From Johnsonella sp. (GTDB taxonomy: Bacteria; Bacillota; Clostridia; Lachnospirales; Lachnospiraceae): a DNA stretch of 64,000 nucleotides. The notes below the pieces were generated by a model that saw only the letters and a list, made by a program, of their open reading frames with translations, did not search any database and was not told the DNA's origin. Within the stretch, counting starts at the first letter, position 1. The number at the start of each line of letters is the position of its first letter. Made by a program: the position numbers and the translations under genes. Location of the stretch: assembly GCA_030529445.1 (NCBI GenBank), contig JAUMWW010000003.1:1-64000 (forward strand), read 5' to 3'. Below are positions 6,303 to 16,287 of the stretch, in pieces.

Positions 6303-7802
6303 ATGGAAAATAGAGAAATACTGAGAATGGAAAACATATCAAAAGTATTTCCCGGAGTAAAGGCGTTGAAATCGGTGAATTTCAGTCTCGAAAAAGGAGA
6401 GGTTCATGCACTGGTCGGAGAGAACGGAGCAGGAAAATCCACACTGATGAAGTGCCTGATCGGGATACAGCCGCCAACCGAGGGCAAGATATGGTATGAT
6501 GGAAAATACATCAGCAATTATAATACGGAAAAGGCTCTGAATATGGGAATTTCCATGATACATCAGGAATTGAGCCCGATAGAGCACAGAACGATCAGCG
6601 ATAATATCTGGCTGGGGAGAGAGCCAAAGAACAGATTCGGTCTGATCGATTATAAAAAAATGCATGAAAAAACCAGAGAGGTGCTTAAAATCGTCGATCT
6701 GAACGAGAGCCCGACACAGCTGATGAGAAATCTTACGGTAGCGAAGATTCAGATGATAGAGATCGCAAAGGCGATTTCCTATGACGCAAAAATCATTATC
6801 ATGGATGAGCCTACTTCGGCGCTTACGGATAAAGAAGTCTGCCAGCTTTATAAGATCATCCGGAAGCTCAAGTCGGAGGGAAGGAGCATGATTTATATCT
6901 CCCATAAGCTTGATGAAATCTATGAGATCTGTGACAGAGTAACGGTGTTTAGAGACGGTGAGCTGATCGGCAGCCGCAATATGTCCGATATCCAGATTGA
7001 TGAGATGATTCGTATGATGGTGGGCAGAGAGGTGAGCAATCTCTATCCGAAAGAGCATTGTGAGATCGGAGAGGTGCTGATTGAAGTGGACGGGCTTTCC
7101 GACGGCAAAGAATTCTTCGATGTGAGCTTTAAGGCACATAGAGGCGAGATTTTAGGCTTTGCGGGTCTCGTGGGCTCGGGAAGAACCCAGATTATGGAAA
7201 CGATTTTCGGAGCGAGGCATAAGGCATCCGGTAAGATCAAGATCAAGGGGAAAGAGGTGGAAATCCATAATCCGGTCGATGCCATCTCAAACGGGCTTGC
7301 ACTTCTTACCGAAGACAGAAGATTGACGGGAATTTTCCCGATGCTCTCGGTATACTATAATATCGTTTGCAGCCATATCGACAGCTATAGAAAAGGAATC
7401 TTTTTGGATTACGGGAAAATGGGCAAGGACGTGAATGAGTATATCAAGTCCGTCAATGTAAAAACACCCACAGCCCAGGCACAGATACAGAATCTGAGCG
7501 GAGGAAACCAGCAAAAGGTTCTGATCGCGAGATGGCTTTTGACACAGCCCGATATTCTGATTCTGGATGAACCGACCAGAGGTATCGATGTCGGCGCAAA
7601 AGCGGAGATCTATCATCTGATTTCCAGACTTGCCTCTCAGGGGAAATGCGTGATTATGATTTCATCGGAGCTGCCCGAGATCATAGGAATGAGCGACAGA
7701 GTCATCGTTATGCATGAAGGAAGAGTCAGCGGAGAACTTAAGAGAGACGAGCTGGATCAGGAAATTCTGATGACTTATGCAGCAGGAAAAAAACCGGAAT
7801 AA
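6303..7802 (+). CDS. Sugar/inositol ABC transporter ATPase (RbsA/MglA type)
   Basis: A 499-residue protein with two fused ABC nucleotide-binding domains, the normal form for ribose/galactose/inositol importers. The first half has GENGAGKST (Walker A), LTVAKIQMIEIAKAI in place of the signature region, and MDEPTSAL (Walker B). The second half has GLVGSGRTQIME as a degenerate Walker A, LSGGNQQKV as signature and LDEPTRGIDVGAK as Walker B. The start at ATG 6303 is preceded by AGGAG eight bases away; two earlier ATGs run into a stop. It energises the permease that follows. Confidence 0.92.
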   Translation: MENREILRMENISKVFPGVKALKSVNFSLEKGEVHALVGENGAGKSTLMKCLIGIQPPTEGKIWYDGKYISNYNTEKALNMGISMIHQELSPIEHRTISDNIWLGREPKNRFGLIDYKKMHEKTREVLKIVDLNESPTQLMRNLTVAKIQMIEIAKAISYDAKIIIMDEPTSALTDKEVCQLYKIIRKLKSEGRSMIYISHKLDEIYEICDRVTVFRDGELIGSRNMSDIQIDEMIRMMVGREVSNLYPKEHCEIGEVLIEVDGLSDGKEFFDVSFKAHRGEILGFAGLVGSGRTQIMETIFGARHKASGKIKIKGKEVEIHNPVDAISNGLALLTEDRRLTGIFPMLSVYYNIVCSHIDSYRKGIFLDYGKMGKDVNEYIKSVNVKTPTAQAQIQNLSGGNQQKVLIARWLLTQPDILILDEPTRGIDVGAKAEIYHLISRLASQGKCVIMISSELPEIIGMSDRVIVMHEGRVSGELKRDELDQEILMTYAAGKKPE

Positions 7803-7812
7803 GGAGAAAGCA

Positions 7813-8856
7813 ATGGATAAAACGACAAAAGAAATCAAGACAGAGGAGCTTAAGAAAATGCCCGAAAAATCCGGGAAAAAGACAAGCTCGGCTTCCGCAT
7901 TTATGAATAAATACGGGATCATCATTATTTTATTGTTGATGATCATCGGCATATCCATACTGGAGCCGAAATTCCTCAGCTATAATAATATCATGAATCT
8001 GCTTACACAGAGTTCGATGTACGGTATACTCGCCCTCGGACTTTTGCTGGTTATCGTTTCCAAGGGAATCGATCTTTCCGTGGGATCCATACTTGCGTTT
8101 TCCGCAGTGGTAACGGCAAGCATAAGCCAGCTGCCCAATGCGACGTCCAAGATTATTGCGGGAGCGCCGATGGTACATATCGGTATCAGCATGCTTGTCG
8201 CAATCCTTATCGGTGCAGCCTGCGGATTTTTAAACGGTACACTGATTTCACGCACCGGAATTCCGGCATTTATCGCAACCCTCGGTATGTATACCGCGGC
8301 GAGAGGAGCGGCATTGATGTATACGGCGGGAAAGCCCGTCAGCAACCTGAATCCGGCATTTAACTTTTTCGGGTCGAGACTGGGAGGTCAGGTTCCGGTT
8401 CCGGTGCTGATTTATCTCATCGTGATCGCCTTTACCTATGTGCTGCTCAAGTATACGAGCTTCGGAGCCAGCGTATATGCGATCGGAGGAAACGTGCATG
8501 CGGCGGAGATTTCCGGTATTAAAGTAAAGAGAAATATTTCCCTGATTTATATGTATTCGGGAATCCTGGCAGGAATCTGCGCATTGATTTCCATCGGAAG
8601 AACGGGAAGCACACAGCCGACGGTAGGTACGGGATGGGAGCTGATCGCGATTGCGGCGACAACCATAGGAGGAACCAGCCATTCGGGAGGTATCGGTACC
8701 GTTTGGGGAACCGTTGTGGGAACCTTGATTCTTGCGGTGATTACAAACGGCTTCACCCTGCTTTCGGTGAATGCATATCTGCAAAACATCATCCAGGGTA
8801 TCATCATCGTCGGAGCGGTTATCTTCGATATGAGAAAGAACAGTAAGAAAGCGTAG
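7813..8856 (+). CDS. Sugar/inositol ABC transporter permease (RbsC type)
   Basis: A 347-residue integral membrane protein with about nine or ten hydrophobic segments. Characteristic family segments include GLLLVIVSKGIDLSVGS, GFLNGTLISRTGIPAFIATLG, YAIGGNVHAAEISGI and IAATTIGGTSHSGGIG. The start was placed at ATG 7813 because AAGGAGAAAGCA lies directly upstream; the longer reading from 7777 overlaps the ATPase gene. The first 35 residues are charged and probably cytosolic. It forms the membrane channel of the importer with the preceding ATPase and binding protein. Confidence 0.92.
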   Translation: MDKTTKEIKTEELKKMPEKSGKKTSSASAFMNKYGIIIILLLMIIGISILEPKFLSYNNIMNLLTQSSMYGILALGLLLVIVSKGIDLSVGSILAFSAVVTASISQLPNATSKIIAGAPMVHIGISMLVAILIGAACGFLNGTLISRTGIPAFIATLGMYTAARGAALMYTAGKPVSNLNPAFNFFGSRLGGQVPVPVLIYLIVIAFTYVLLKYTSFGASVYAIGGNVHAAEISGIKVKRNISLIYMYSGILAGICALISIGRTGSTQPTVGTGWELIAIAATTIGGTSHSGGIGTVWGTVVGTLILAVITNGFTLLSVNAYLQNIIQGIIIVGAVIFDMRKNSKKA

Positions 8857-8864
8857 GAAAAAGA

Positions 8865-9890
8865 ATGAAAAGAATAAAGATAGGACATATCGGACTGGGG
8901 AGACTCGGCAGGCAGCACGCATACAATCTTAAATTCAGGATTTCCTCCGCGGAACTTAAGGCGCTCTGTGATATCGATGAGAAGGCCTTGGAAGATCTCG
9001 CTTCGGCATGGGGAGTGGAAAAGAGGTATAGGGATTTTGAGGAGATGGTAAAGGATGCGGAGCTGGAAGCGGTTTCGATCAGCTCCCCCTCGGGTCTGCA
9101 CTGTGCGCAGATAGAGCTTGCCCTGCAAAACGGCAAGCATGTGTTCTGCGAAAAGCCGCTCGGCGTGACCTTGGAAGAATGCAGCTATCTGCTTGAGCTT
9201 GAGAAGAAGTATCCGGATCTCATCATTATGCCGGGCTTCATGAGAAGATTTGATCCCTCATACAAAGAGGCGAAGGACAGGATTGAGAGGGGGGAGATCG
9301 GAAAGCCCTTTATGATCCGAAGCTATAGCCAGGATCCGATTAAGAACATTGCGGGAGCGATCGCCTATGCACCGCATAGCGGCGGAGAATTTCTCGATAT
9401 GTGCGTGCATGATATCGATCTTTGCCGCTGGTATCTCGGAGCGGAGCCGGCGGAAGTATATGCAATCGGAGGCTGCTACGCATTTGAGGAATTTGCCCAA
9501 TATAACGACGGGGACAATGTTTCCTGTCTGATGAAGTTTGAAAATGATGCGATGGCGTTTTTATTTGCCGGAAGAACCGCGCCCCACGGATATAATGTGG
9601 AGACCGAGATTATCGGAACGGAGGGCATTCTCAGAATCGCAAACGTACCCCAAAAGAATCTCCTGGAAATCCTGGATAAAAACGGGGTAAGGAAGGAATG
9701 CAGCCAGAACTTCCTCGAACGCTTCGAAACGGCATATTTAAAGGAAATGGAAGAGTTCCTAAGCTGTGTGGCGGAGGGAAGGAAACCTCTGCTCGGTGTG
9801 GAGGACGGAGCGAGAGCGGCAAAAATAGCGTATTCCTGCAAGGAATCATTCGAGACCAAAACGCTGATAAAGATATCGAAGGAGAGCTGA
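8865..9890 (+). CDS. Gfo/Idh/MocA-family inositol dehydrogenase, second isozyme
   Basis: A 341-residue NAD(P)-dependent dehydrogenase. The N-terminal Rossmann fold shows IGHIGLGRLGRQHA, and FCEKPLG carries the conserved catalytic-domain EKP. GFMRRFDPSYKEAKDRIE and GGEFLDMCVHDIDLCRWYLG match the inositol dehydrogenase subgroup, with Asp and His of the catalytic pair in the latter. It sits between the transporter and iolC. A second, more typical IolG is at 14399, so this copy may act on another stereoisomer such as scyllo- or D-chiro-inositol, or use a different cofactor. That specificity is inference. Confidence 0.85.
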   Translation: MKRIKIGHIGLGRLGRQHAYNLKFRISSAELKALCDIDEKALEDLASAWGVEKRYRDFEEMVKDAELEAVSISSPSGLHCAQIELALQNGKHVFCEKPLGVTLEECSYLLELEKKYPDLIIMPGFMRRFDPSYKEAKDRIERGEIGKPFMIRSYSQDPIKNIAGAIAYAPHSGGEFLDMCVHDIDLCRWYLGAEPAEVYAIGGCYAFEEFAQYNDGDNVSCLMKFENDAMAFLFAGRTAPHGYNVETEIIGTEGILRIANVPQKNLLEILDKNGVRKECSQNFLERFETAYLKEMEEFLSCVAEGRKPLLGVEDGARAAKIAYSCKESFETKTLIKISKES

Positions 9891-9892
9891 AA

Positions 9893-10903
9893 ATGAAGTA
9901 TGTAGAATTTGATCAGAGCAGAGAGTTTGACCTGATTCTGATGGGACGGGTGGCTATCGATTTTAATCCCATAGATTATTTTAAGACTCTGGCGGAAAGC
10001 CAGACCTATAAGAAATATGTGGGGGGATCACCTGCCAATATTGCCGTAGGTATGGCAAGACTCGGAAAGAAGATCGGATTTATCGCCAGAGTTTCCGATG
10101 ACAGATTCGGTGAGTATGTGGTGGATTACTTTAAGAAGGAAGGCATAGATACGAGTGCAATCGCAAAGGCAAAGAATGGCGAAAAGCTCGGTCTGACCTT
10201 TACGGAGATTCTGAGCCCGGATGAGAGCAGCATACTGATGTACCGCAATATGGCGGCGGATCTTTCGCTTGAGCCGGAAGATGTAACAGAAGAATATATC
10301 AAAAGAGGGAAGGCGCTCCTGATTTCGGGTACGGCACTTTGCCAGTCGCCCTCCAGAGAGGCATGCCTTAAGGCATTGCAGTTTGCGAAGAATACGAATA
10401 CGCCGGTGATCTTCGATATTGATTACAGAGAGTATAACTGGAAGAGCAGGGACGAGATTGCGATTTATTATTCGATCGTGGCAAGAGACAGTGCGATCAT
10501 ACTGGGATCAAAGGAGGAATATGAGCTGACCCAGAGTCTGATCAAGCCGGGACTCAGCGACGAGGAAAGCGCGGCTCTTTGGGAAAATGCGAAGATCGTG
10601 ATCATCAAGCACGGAAAGAAGGGCTCAACCGCATATACCAAGGACGGACAGAGCTATTCAATCAAGCCCTTCCCCGTGAAGGCGCTCAAATCCTTCGGCG
10701 GCGGAGACGGCTATGCAAGCGCCTTCCTGTATGCGATTATGGAAGGCTACGAGATGCATGATGCGTTGGAGCTGGGAAGCGCGAGCGCATCCATGCTGGT
10801 ATCCAGCCACGGCTGCTCGGAAGATATGCCCTCCGTGGAGGCGATCAAGGACTTCATTAAAGAGAAGAAGGCGGAGTACGGAGAGAGCGTGAGCAGAGCT
10901 TAG
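9893..10903 (+). CDS. iolC: 5-dehydro-2-deoxygluconokinase IolC
   Basis: It phosphorylates 5-dehydro-2-deoxy-D-gluconate (DKG) with ATP to DKG 6-phosphate. The 336-residue protein is a PfkB-family kinase: GRVAIDFNPIDYF and YVGGSPANIAVGMARLG at the N-terminus, the latter being the substrate-binding GG motif, and SFGGGDGYASAFLYAI with the catalytic Asp of the anion-hole motif near the C-terminus. The start at ATG 9893 follows GAAGGAGAGCTGAAA and is three bases after the previous stop; a longer frame from 9698 lies inside the previous gene. The IolC-specific GRxxIDxNP start distinguishes it from other sugar kinases. Confidence 0.93.
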   Translation: MKYVEFDQSREFDLILMGRVAIDFNPIDYFKTLAESQTYKKYVGGSPANIAVGMARLGKKIGFIARVSDDRFGEYVVDYFKKEGIDTSAIAKAKNGEKLGLTFTEILSPDESSILMYRNMAADLSLEPEDVTEEYIKRGKALLISGTALCQSPSREACLKALQFAKNTNTPVIFDIDYREYNWKSRDEIAIYYSIVARDSAIILGSKEEYELTQSLIKPGLSDEESAALWENAKIVIIKHGKKGSTAYTKDGQSYSIKPFPVKALKSFGGGDGYASAFLYAIMEGYEMHDALELGSASASMLVSSHGCSEDMPSVEAIKDFIKEKKAEYGESVSRA

Positions 10904-10921
10904 GAAGCGGAGGAGAAAAAG

Positions 10922-12844
10922 ATGAGTGAGATGAGAATGACGGTCGGTCAGGCGATCGTAAAATTCCTTTCCCGGCAGTATCTTTCGGTAGACGGTAAAG
11001 AAGAGAAGTTCGTCGAGGGGATCTTTACGATATTCGGACATGGAAATGTTGTGGGATTGGGGCAGGCGCTGGATGAGGATCCCTGCGGTCTCAGAGTATA
11101 TCAGGGAAGAAACGAGCAGGGAATGGCACATGCCGCAACGGCATTTGCCAAGCAGCATAATAGGGAAAAGATCATTGCGGTGACCTCCTCGGTAGGGCCG
11201 GGAGCGGCAAATATGGTGACTGCGGCGGCGACGGCGACGGTAAACTGTATCCCTCTGCTTCTATTCCCCGGCGACGTGTTTGCGACGAGGCAGCCGGATC
11301 CCGTATTGCAGCAGCTTGAAGTAAACCAGAGTCTGAGCATCAGTACCAATGATGCATTCCGACCGGTATGCAGATATTTTGACAGAATAGACAGATCGGA
11401 AAAGCTCATGAGCGCAATGATTCAGGCGATGAGAGTGCTGACTTCGCCGGCGGATACCGGAGCGGTCTGCATAGCGCTTCCTCAGGATGTGCAGGGAGAA
11501 AGCTATGATTTTCCGGAAAGCTTTTTTGCAAAACGGGTGCATCTGATCAGAAGACCGGAACCCGTTAAAGAAGAGCTGGATGCGGCGGTGGAAGCGATCA
11601 AGAGCTCAAAGCGTCCGATGCTGATTTGCGGAGGAGGAGTCAGGTATTCCAAGGCGGGAGAGCTGCTTTCAAAGATGGCGGAAAAATACGGCATAGCATT
11701 TGCGGAAACCCAGGCGGGAAAGAGTGCGGCAAAGAGCAGCTGCCCATGGAATCTGGGAGGCATCGGCGTAACCGGCAACAGTGCGGCAAATAAAGCGGCG
11801 AACAGAGCGGATCTGATCATTTCGGTGGGAAGCAGGATGAGCGATTTCACGACCTCCTCAAAGAGCGGATTTTTGGATGCGGATTTGGTATCCATCAATA
11901 TTTCCGATTTCCATGCGGCAAAAATGGATGCGATTCAAGTCGTGGCGGATGCAGGAGCTGCGCTGAGGAAGATCGATTCGGCGCTTGCGGCGGCGGGATA
12001 TCAAAGCCAATGGGGAGAAGAAGCATTCGGCTATAAGAAGGAATGGGAAGAGACCTATAGGAAGCTCGGAGAATATCATTATACGGAGAATTTCGAGCCG
12101 ATTGTAAAATTCAGGAACGAGGGCAGCATAGAGGAATTTATCCGGCTGACGCAGGGAAAGATCACCCAGACCTCCGCAATTGTAAAGATTCGCGAGAAGA
12201 TCGATTCGGATGCCGTAATCTGCGGAGCTTCGGGAAGTCTGCCCGGCTGCTTGCAGAGAATGTGGACGACGGATGCTGTGGACAGCTACCATATGGAATA
12301 CGGATATTCCTGTATGGGATACGAAATCGCCGCCGCTCTCGGGGCAAAGCTGGCGGATCCCTCCAAAGAGGTTTATGCAATGGTGGGAGACGGAAGCTTC
12401 CAGATGCTGCACAGCGAATTTGCCACCTCCCTGATGGAAAGAAAAAAGATCAATATCCTGCTTTTTGATAACTGCGGTTTCGGATGCATCAATAATTTGC
12501 AGATGTCAAACGGCATAGGCAATCTCGCGACGGAATTCAGATACAGAAACGAAGAGGGACGCCTGGAAGGAGGGCTCGTACCCGTGGACTATGCGAAAAT
12601 AGCGGAGGGCTACGGAGCAAAATCCTATACGGTTAAAAGCTTGGATGAGCTGGAAGCGGCGCTTGCGGACAGCAAAAAACAGGAATGCAGCACATTGATC
12701 GATATTAAGGTGCTTCCCAAAACGATGACCGGCGGATACGGAGCCTGGTGGCATGTGGGAATTGCCGGAAGCAGCGCGAAGGAATCTGTAAATAAGGCTT
12801 ATGAGGATAAGGAAAGCAATCTGAAAAAAGCCAGAAAATATTAA
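10922..12844 (+). CDS. iolD: 3D-(3,5/4)-trihydroxycyclohexane-1,2-dione hydrolase IolD
   Basis: This thiamine-diphosphate enzyme opens the ring of the dione to 5-deoxy-glucuronate. The 640-residue length is typical. It has the three-domain acetolactate-synthase-like layout: an N-terminal Pyr domain with [19 protein letters not shown] carrying the conserved Glu, a central domain with [10 protein letters not shown] and [21 protein letters not shown], and a C-terminal PP domain with [17 protein letters not shown] and [13 protein letters not shown], the ThDP/Mg motif. The IolD-typical [10 protein letters not shown] is near the end. It is 18 bases downstream of iolC with a GCGGAGGAGAAAAAG ribosome site. 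Confidence 0.95.
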   Translation: MSEMRMTVGQAIVKFLSRQYLSVDGKEEKFVEGIFTIFGHGNVVGLGQALDEDPCGLRVYQGRNEQGMAHAATAFAKQHNREKIIAVTSSVGPGAANMVTAAATATVNCIPLLLFPGDVFATRQPDPVLQQLEVNQSLSISTNDAFRPVCRYFDRIDRSEKLMSAMIQAMRVLTSPADTGAVCIALPQDVQGESYDFPESFFAKRVHLIRRPEPVKEELDAAVEAIKSSKRPMLICGGGVRYSKAGELLSKMAEKYGIAFAETQAGKSAAKSSCPWNLGGIGVTGNSAANKAANRADLIISVGSRMSDFTTSSKSGFLDADLVSINISDFHAAKMDAIQVVADAGAALRKIDSALAAAGYQSQWGEEAFGYKKEWEETYRKLGEYHYTENFEPIVKFRNEGSIEEFIRLTQGKITQTSAIVKIREKIDSDAVICGASGSLPGCLQRMWTTDAVDSYHMEYGYSCMGYEIAAALGAKLADPSKEVYAMVGDGSFQMLHSEFATSLMERKKINILLFDNCGFGCINNLQMSNGIGNLATEFRYRNEEGRLEGGLVPVDYAKIAEGYGAKSYTVKSLDELEAALADSKKQECSTLIDIKVLPKTMTGGYGAWWHVGIAGSSAKESVNKAYEDKESNLKKARKY

Positions 12845-12868
12845 TACAAAAGATAAGGAGAAATAGAA

Positions 12869-14377
12869 ATGAGCGCAGAGAAGATGAAGATATATATTAA
12901 CGGTGAGTACAGACTGTCAAAAACCGAGGAGTATGTTGAGGTAGTCAATCCGAGTACCGGCGAGGTGGACGGACTTTCTCCCTGTGCAACCAAGGAAGAG
13001 GTGGAGGAAAGCATAGAGAACGCTCATGAGGCGTTTAAGCTTTGGTCGAGAGTTCCCGTTGTAAAAAGAGTGCAGGTGCTTCATAAGGTAAGACAGCTTT
13101 TGATCGAGAGACTGGATGAGCTTACGATGATCTGTGCGAGAGAGCACGGCAAGGTATGGGATGAGGCAAAAGGAGACGTGCTCAAGGCGATAGAGGGTAC
13201 CGAGCTTGCGATATCCGCTCCCTCCCTGATCATGGGAGAGTCCCTGATGGATGCTTCCATAGGCTATGATACGGTATCTTACAGAGAGTCTCTCGGTGTG
13301 TTTGCCGGCGTATGCCCCTTCAACTTCCCGGCAATGATTCCGATGGGTTGGATGGCTCCCTGCTGTATCGCGGCAGGAAATGCGATGGTGCTCAAGGTTT
13401 CCAGCTCCACTCCGAGAACGGCAATGGCGATTGCGGATATTTATAAGGAAGCGGGACTGCCGGACGGCGTACTCAATATTATCTCCTGCAAGAGGACGGA
13501 GGCGGAGATTTTCCTTACCCATCCGAAGGTAAAGGGAATTACCTTTGTCGGAACGACGAAGGCGGGAAAGCATATTTATTCCGTTGCGGCTTCTCACGGC
13601 AAGAGAGTGCAGGCGCTCTGCGAAGCAAAGAACCATGCGCTCGTTATGGAAGATGCGCCGATAGAGCGTACCGCGGCAGGCATTATCAACGCCGCATACG
13701 GCTGTGCGGGAGAAAGATGTATGGCGCTTCCCGTTGTGGTTGTGCATGAGTCGATCGCGGACAAACTGGTAGAAGAGATCAAGAAGCAGGCGCAGACCCT
13801 GAAAGTCGGACCGGCATATGATAAGGCATCCAAGCTCGGTCCGGTAGTAAATAAGGGACATAAGGAAAGAATCGAAGGATATATTGCAAAAGGTATAGAA
13901 GAGGGCGCTACTCTGGTGCTTGACGGAAGAGGAAAGAAGGTAGAGGGATTTGAAAACGGCTTCTATCTCGGACCCACGATCTTCGATCATGTGACGGAGG
14001 ATATGGTTATCGGAAGAGAGGAGATCTTCGGACCCGTGCTCTGCGTAAAGAGAGTAAAGAGCTTCGAGGAAGGTCTGAAAATCATGAATAACAGCCCCTT
14101 TGCAAACGGCTCCGTGATTTTCACCCAGAGCGGATATTATGCAAGAGAATTTGCGAGAAATACGGACGGAGGAATGGTCGGCATCAACGTGGGCATTCCG
14201 GTTCCGATCGGCGTATTCTCCTTTACCGGACATAAGGATTCCTTCTTCGGCGACCTTCACTGCTTAGGAAAGGATGCATTCAGATTCTATACGGAGCAGA
14301 AGACGGTAACGACGAAATGGTTTACCAAAGAGGAAGCAAAATCGACCAAGGTAAGCACCTGGGACGGAACAATTTAA
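12869..14377 (+). CDS. iolA: CoA-acylating (methyl)malonate-semialdehyde dehydrogenase IolA/MmsA
   Basis: It oxidises malonic semialdehyde to acetyl-CoA with release of CO2, the last dedicated step of the inositol pathway, using NAD and CoA. The 502-residue protein belongs to the aldehyde dehydrogenase superfamily. It begins INGEYRLSKTEEYVEVVNPSTGE, has the MmsA-type GVCPFNFPAMIPMGWMAPCC, FVGTTKAGKHIY, and the catalytic cysteine in GCAGERCMALPVVV. GGMVGINVGIPVPIGVFSFTG and the C-terminal FYTEQKTVTTKWF are characteristic of MmsA. It lies 24 bases after iolD with AAGGAGAAATAG upstream. Confidence 0.94.
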   Translation: MSAEKMKIYINGEYRLSKTEEYVEVVNPSTGEVDGLSPCATKEEVEESIENAHEAFKLWSRVPVVKRVQVLHKVRQLLIERLDELTMICAREHGKVWDEAKGDVLKAIEGTELAISAPSLIMGESLMDASIGYDTVSYRESLGVFAGVCPFNFPAMIPMGWMAPCCIAAGNAMVLKVSSSTPRTAMAIADIYKEAGLPDGVLNIISCKRTEAEIFLTHPKVKGITFVGTTKAGKHIYSVAASHGKRVQALCEAKNHALVMEDAPIERTAAGIINAAYGCAGERCMALPVVVVHESIADKLVEEIKKQAQTLKVGPAYDKASKLGPVVNKGHKERIEGYIAKGIEEGATLVLDGRGKKVEGFENGFYLGPTIFDHVTEDMVIGREEIFGPVLCVKRVKSFEEGLKIMNNSPFANGSVIFTQSGYYAREFARNTDGGMVGINVGIPVPIGVFSFTGHKDSFFGDLHCLGKDAFRFYTEQKTVTTKWFTKEEAKSTKVSTWDGTI

Positions 14378-14398
14378 GGATTGCGGAGGAAAATAAAG

Positions 14399-15415
14399 AT
14401 GGTAAGAATCGGCGTGATCGGACTTGGAAGAATCGGAAAAGTCCATATCAGAAGTATTTCTACGAGAATTAAAGATGCCAAGGTAGTGATGGCGGCAGAT
14501 CCCTTTCTCAATGAGGAAATGAGCGAATTTGCAAAGGGCTTCGGCATAGAGCATCTTACCAAGGATTATAAGGAGATCATCAATCATAAGGATATAGATG
14601 CGGTGCTCATCTGTTCCTCTACGGATACCCATGCACAGATCAGCGCGGAGGCGATCAGAGCCGGAAAGCATGTATTTTGTGAAAAACCGGTGGATCACAG
14701 CCTCGAGAAGATCAAGATCGTGCAGGATGCGCTTGCAGAGAATCCCGTAAAGTTTCAGGTGGGATTCAACAGGAGATACGATCATAACTTCTCCGCAATC
14801 AGAGAAGCGGTGGAAGCGGGAAAAATCGGAGAGGTACATGTGACGAAGATCACATCCAGAGACCCCAATCCGCCGAGCGCGGAATATGCCGCAGTTTCCG
14901 GAGGAATGCTTCTGGATATGACGATACATGATTTCGATATGGTAAGATTTTTAACCGGAGCGGAGCCCGTCAGCATCTATGTAGAGCCGGCGGTGCTTGT
15001 GGATCCGGCGATCGGAGAGGCGGGAGATATCGATACGGCAATTATTACGATGAAGATGAGCGACGGATCGATTGCCGTGATCGATAATTCGAGAAAAGCG
15101 GCTTACGGCTACGACCAGAGAGCGGAAGTATTCGGCTCGGGAGGAATGGCTGCAAATAAAAATGACAGTGCTTCCACCTGCGTAATCAGTGATGAAGACG
15201 GAGTTAGGGGAGAGAAGCCCTTGTATTTCTTCCTTGAAAGATATATGGATTCTTTCGCGCTTGAAGTAAGCGAGTTTGTGGATGCGATCATTCATGACAA
15301 GCCGATCAGGACGGGAATCGAAGCAGGTTTGAGAGCGGTTGTGATTGCACTTGCAGGAAATAAATCGATAAAGGAAAAGAGAAGGGTAGAGATCAAAGAG
15401 GTTTACGAAGCTTAA
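14399..15415 (+). CDS. iolG: Inositol 2-dehydrogenase IolG
   Basis: It oxidises myo-inositol to scyllo-inosose with NAD, the first catabolic step. The 338-residue protein has an N-terminal Rossmann fold (IGVIGLGRIGKVHI), FCEKPVDHS, GFNRRYDHNFSAIREAV, RDPNPPSAEYAAVSGG and LLDMTIHDFDMVRFLTG with the catalytic Asp/His pair, then GYDQRAEVFGSGGMA. These are the hallmarks of classic IolG. The start was set at ATG 14399 because GCGGAGGAAAATAAAG precedes it; a longer TTG reading from 14381 has no signal. It is the closer of the two dehydrogenases to characterised IolG proteins. Confidence 0.93.
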   Translation: MVRIGVIGLGRIGKVHIRSISTRIKDAKVVMAADPFLNEEMSEFAKGFGIEHLTKDYKEIINHKDIDAVLICSSTDTHAQISAEAIRAGKHVFCEKPVDHSLEKIKIVQDALAENPVKFQVGFNRRYDHNFSAIREAVEAGKIGEVHVTKITSRDPNPPSAEYAAVSGGMLLDMTIHDFDMVRFLTGAEPVSIYVEPAVLVDPAIGEAGDIDTAIITMKMSDGSIAVIDNSRKAAYGYDQRAEVFGSGGMAANKNDSASTCVISDEDGVRGEKPLYFFLERYMDSFALEVSEFVDAIIHDKPIRTGIEAGLRAVVIALAGNKSIKEKRRVEIKEVYEA

Positions 15416-15436
15416 ATAAATCAGGGGGCAAAGCAG

Positions 15437-16195
15437 ATGAAGAGCTTGAGAAACGCAAGACTGGATGAGATGGAAAACATGGTTCTGAATAAGGGGACGG
15501 TATCTCTTAAGGAGCTGAGTCAGGCTTTTCAGATATCGATTAACACCGTAAGAAACGATGTCGATAACTTGCTGCAAAGAGGGAGGCTGCGTAAGGTCTA
15601 CGGCGGCGTAGCCTCTCTTGCCACCGATCAAACCTTGGTGGAATATGTGATCCGTGAGGATAAGAGTACGGGACTCAAGAGAGAGCTCTGCAAAAAGGCG
15701 GCGGCTCTCGTGGATGACGGAGACAGTATTTATCTGGATTCCGGCACGACGACGATACATATGGTAGAGTATTTGAAACATAAAAAGAACTTAAAGATCG
15801 TGACCAATAATATCGTCGTAATCAGTATGCTGCTTTCCTGCGATGACATACAGGTACTCGGGATAGGGGGAAAGGTCAATAATAAAACCAAATCCTTTGC
15901 AAGCCCCGAGAGCCTTGCCATGCTGGAACATTATAATATCCAGAAGGCATTTATGGCGGCGACAGCGGTAAATATCCGCAACGGAGCAATGAATTCCGCA
16001 TTTGATGAAAGAAGCATAAAGCAAAAAATCGTGGAAAAGGCGGAGCAGGTATATTTGCTGGCAGACAGCACGAAATTCGGGAAAAATGCGCTGCTCACCT
16101 ATTGTACCTTGGAAGAGCTGGATGCGATCGTCACCGACGGCACGGACAGCGAATATAAGGCTCTCTTTAAGGAGAGAGGAATCAGGCTCATTTAA
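15437..16195 (+). CDS. iolR: DeoR-family regulator, probable inositol operon repressor IolR
   Basis: A 252-residue transcription factor. The N-terminal winged helix covers about residues 5-58 with VSLKELSQAFQISINTVRNDVDNLLQRGRLRKVYGG split across the HTH. The C-terminal effector domain shows IYLDSGTTT and NNIVVISMLLS, the sugar-phosphate-binding pattern of DeoR proteins. Its position between iolG and iolJ, with the same strand and short gaps, points to autogenous control of the operon, most likely through 2-deoxy-5-keto-gluconate 6-phosphate as inducer by analogy with Bacillus IolR. The operator candidate is the 9-bp inverted repeat at 4070-4096. Both the effector and the operator are inferences. 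Confidence 0.85.
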   Translation: MKSLRNARLDEMENMVLNKGTVSLKELSQAFQISINTVRNDVDNLLQRGRLRKVYGGVASLATDQTLVEYVIREDKSTGLKRELCKKAAALVDDGDSIYLDSGTTTIHMVEYLKHKKNLKIVTNNIVVISMLLSCDDIQVLGIGGKVNNKTKSFASPESLAMLEHYNIQKAFMAATAVNIRNGAMNSAFDERSIKQKIVEKAEQVYLLADSTKFGKNALLTYCTLEELDAIVTDGTDSEYKALFKERGIRLI

Positions 16196-16287
16196 TGAGC
16201 GGGGAAAATTCAGGGGAATGAGTATTGAGGGATATAAATCAGCCTGCAAGAGGCTGAGAAAGAGATGTAAGGAGGCTTAGAACGAAA

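Noticed and set aside
12917..14260. 447-codon open frame on the minus strand
   Set aside because: It is antisense to the iolA gene, has no family signature or ribosome site, and results from the codon bias of the sense gene.
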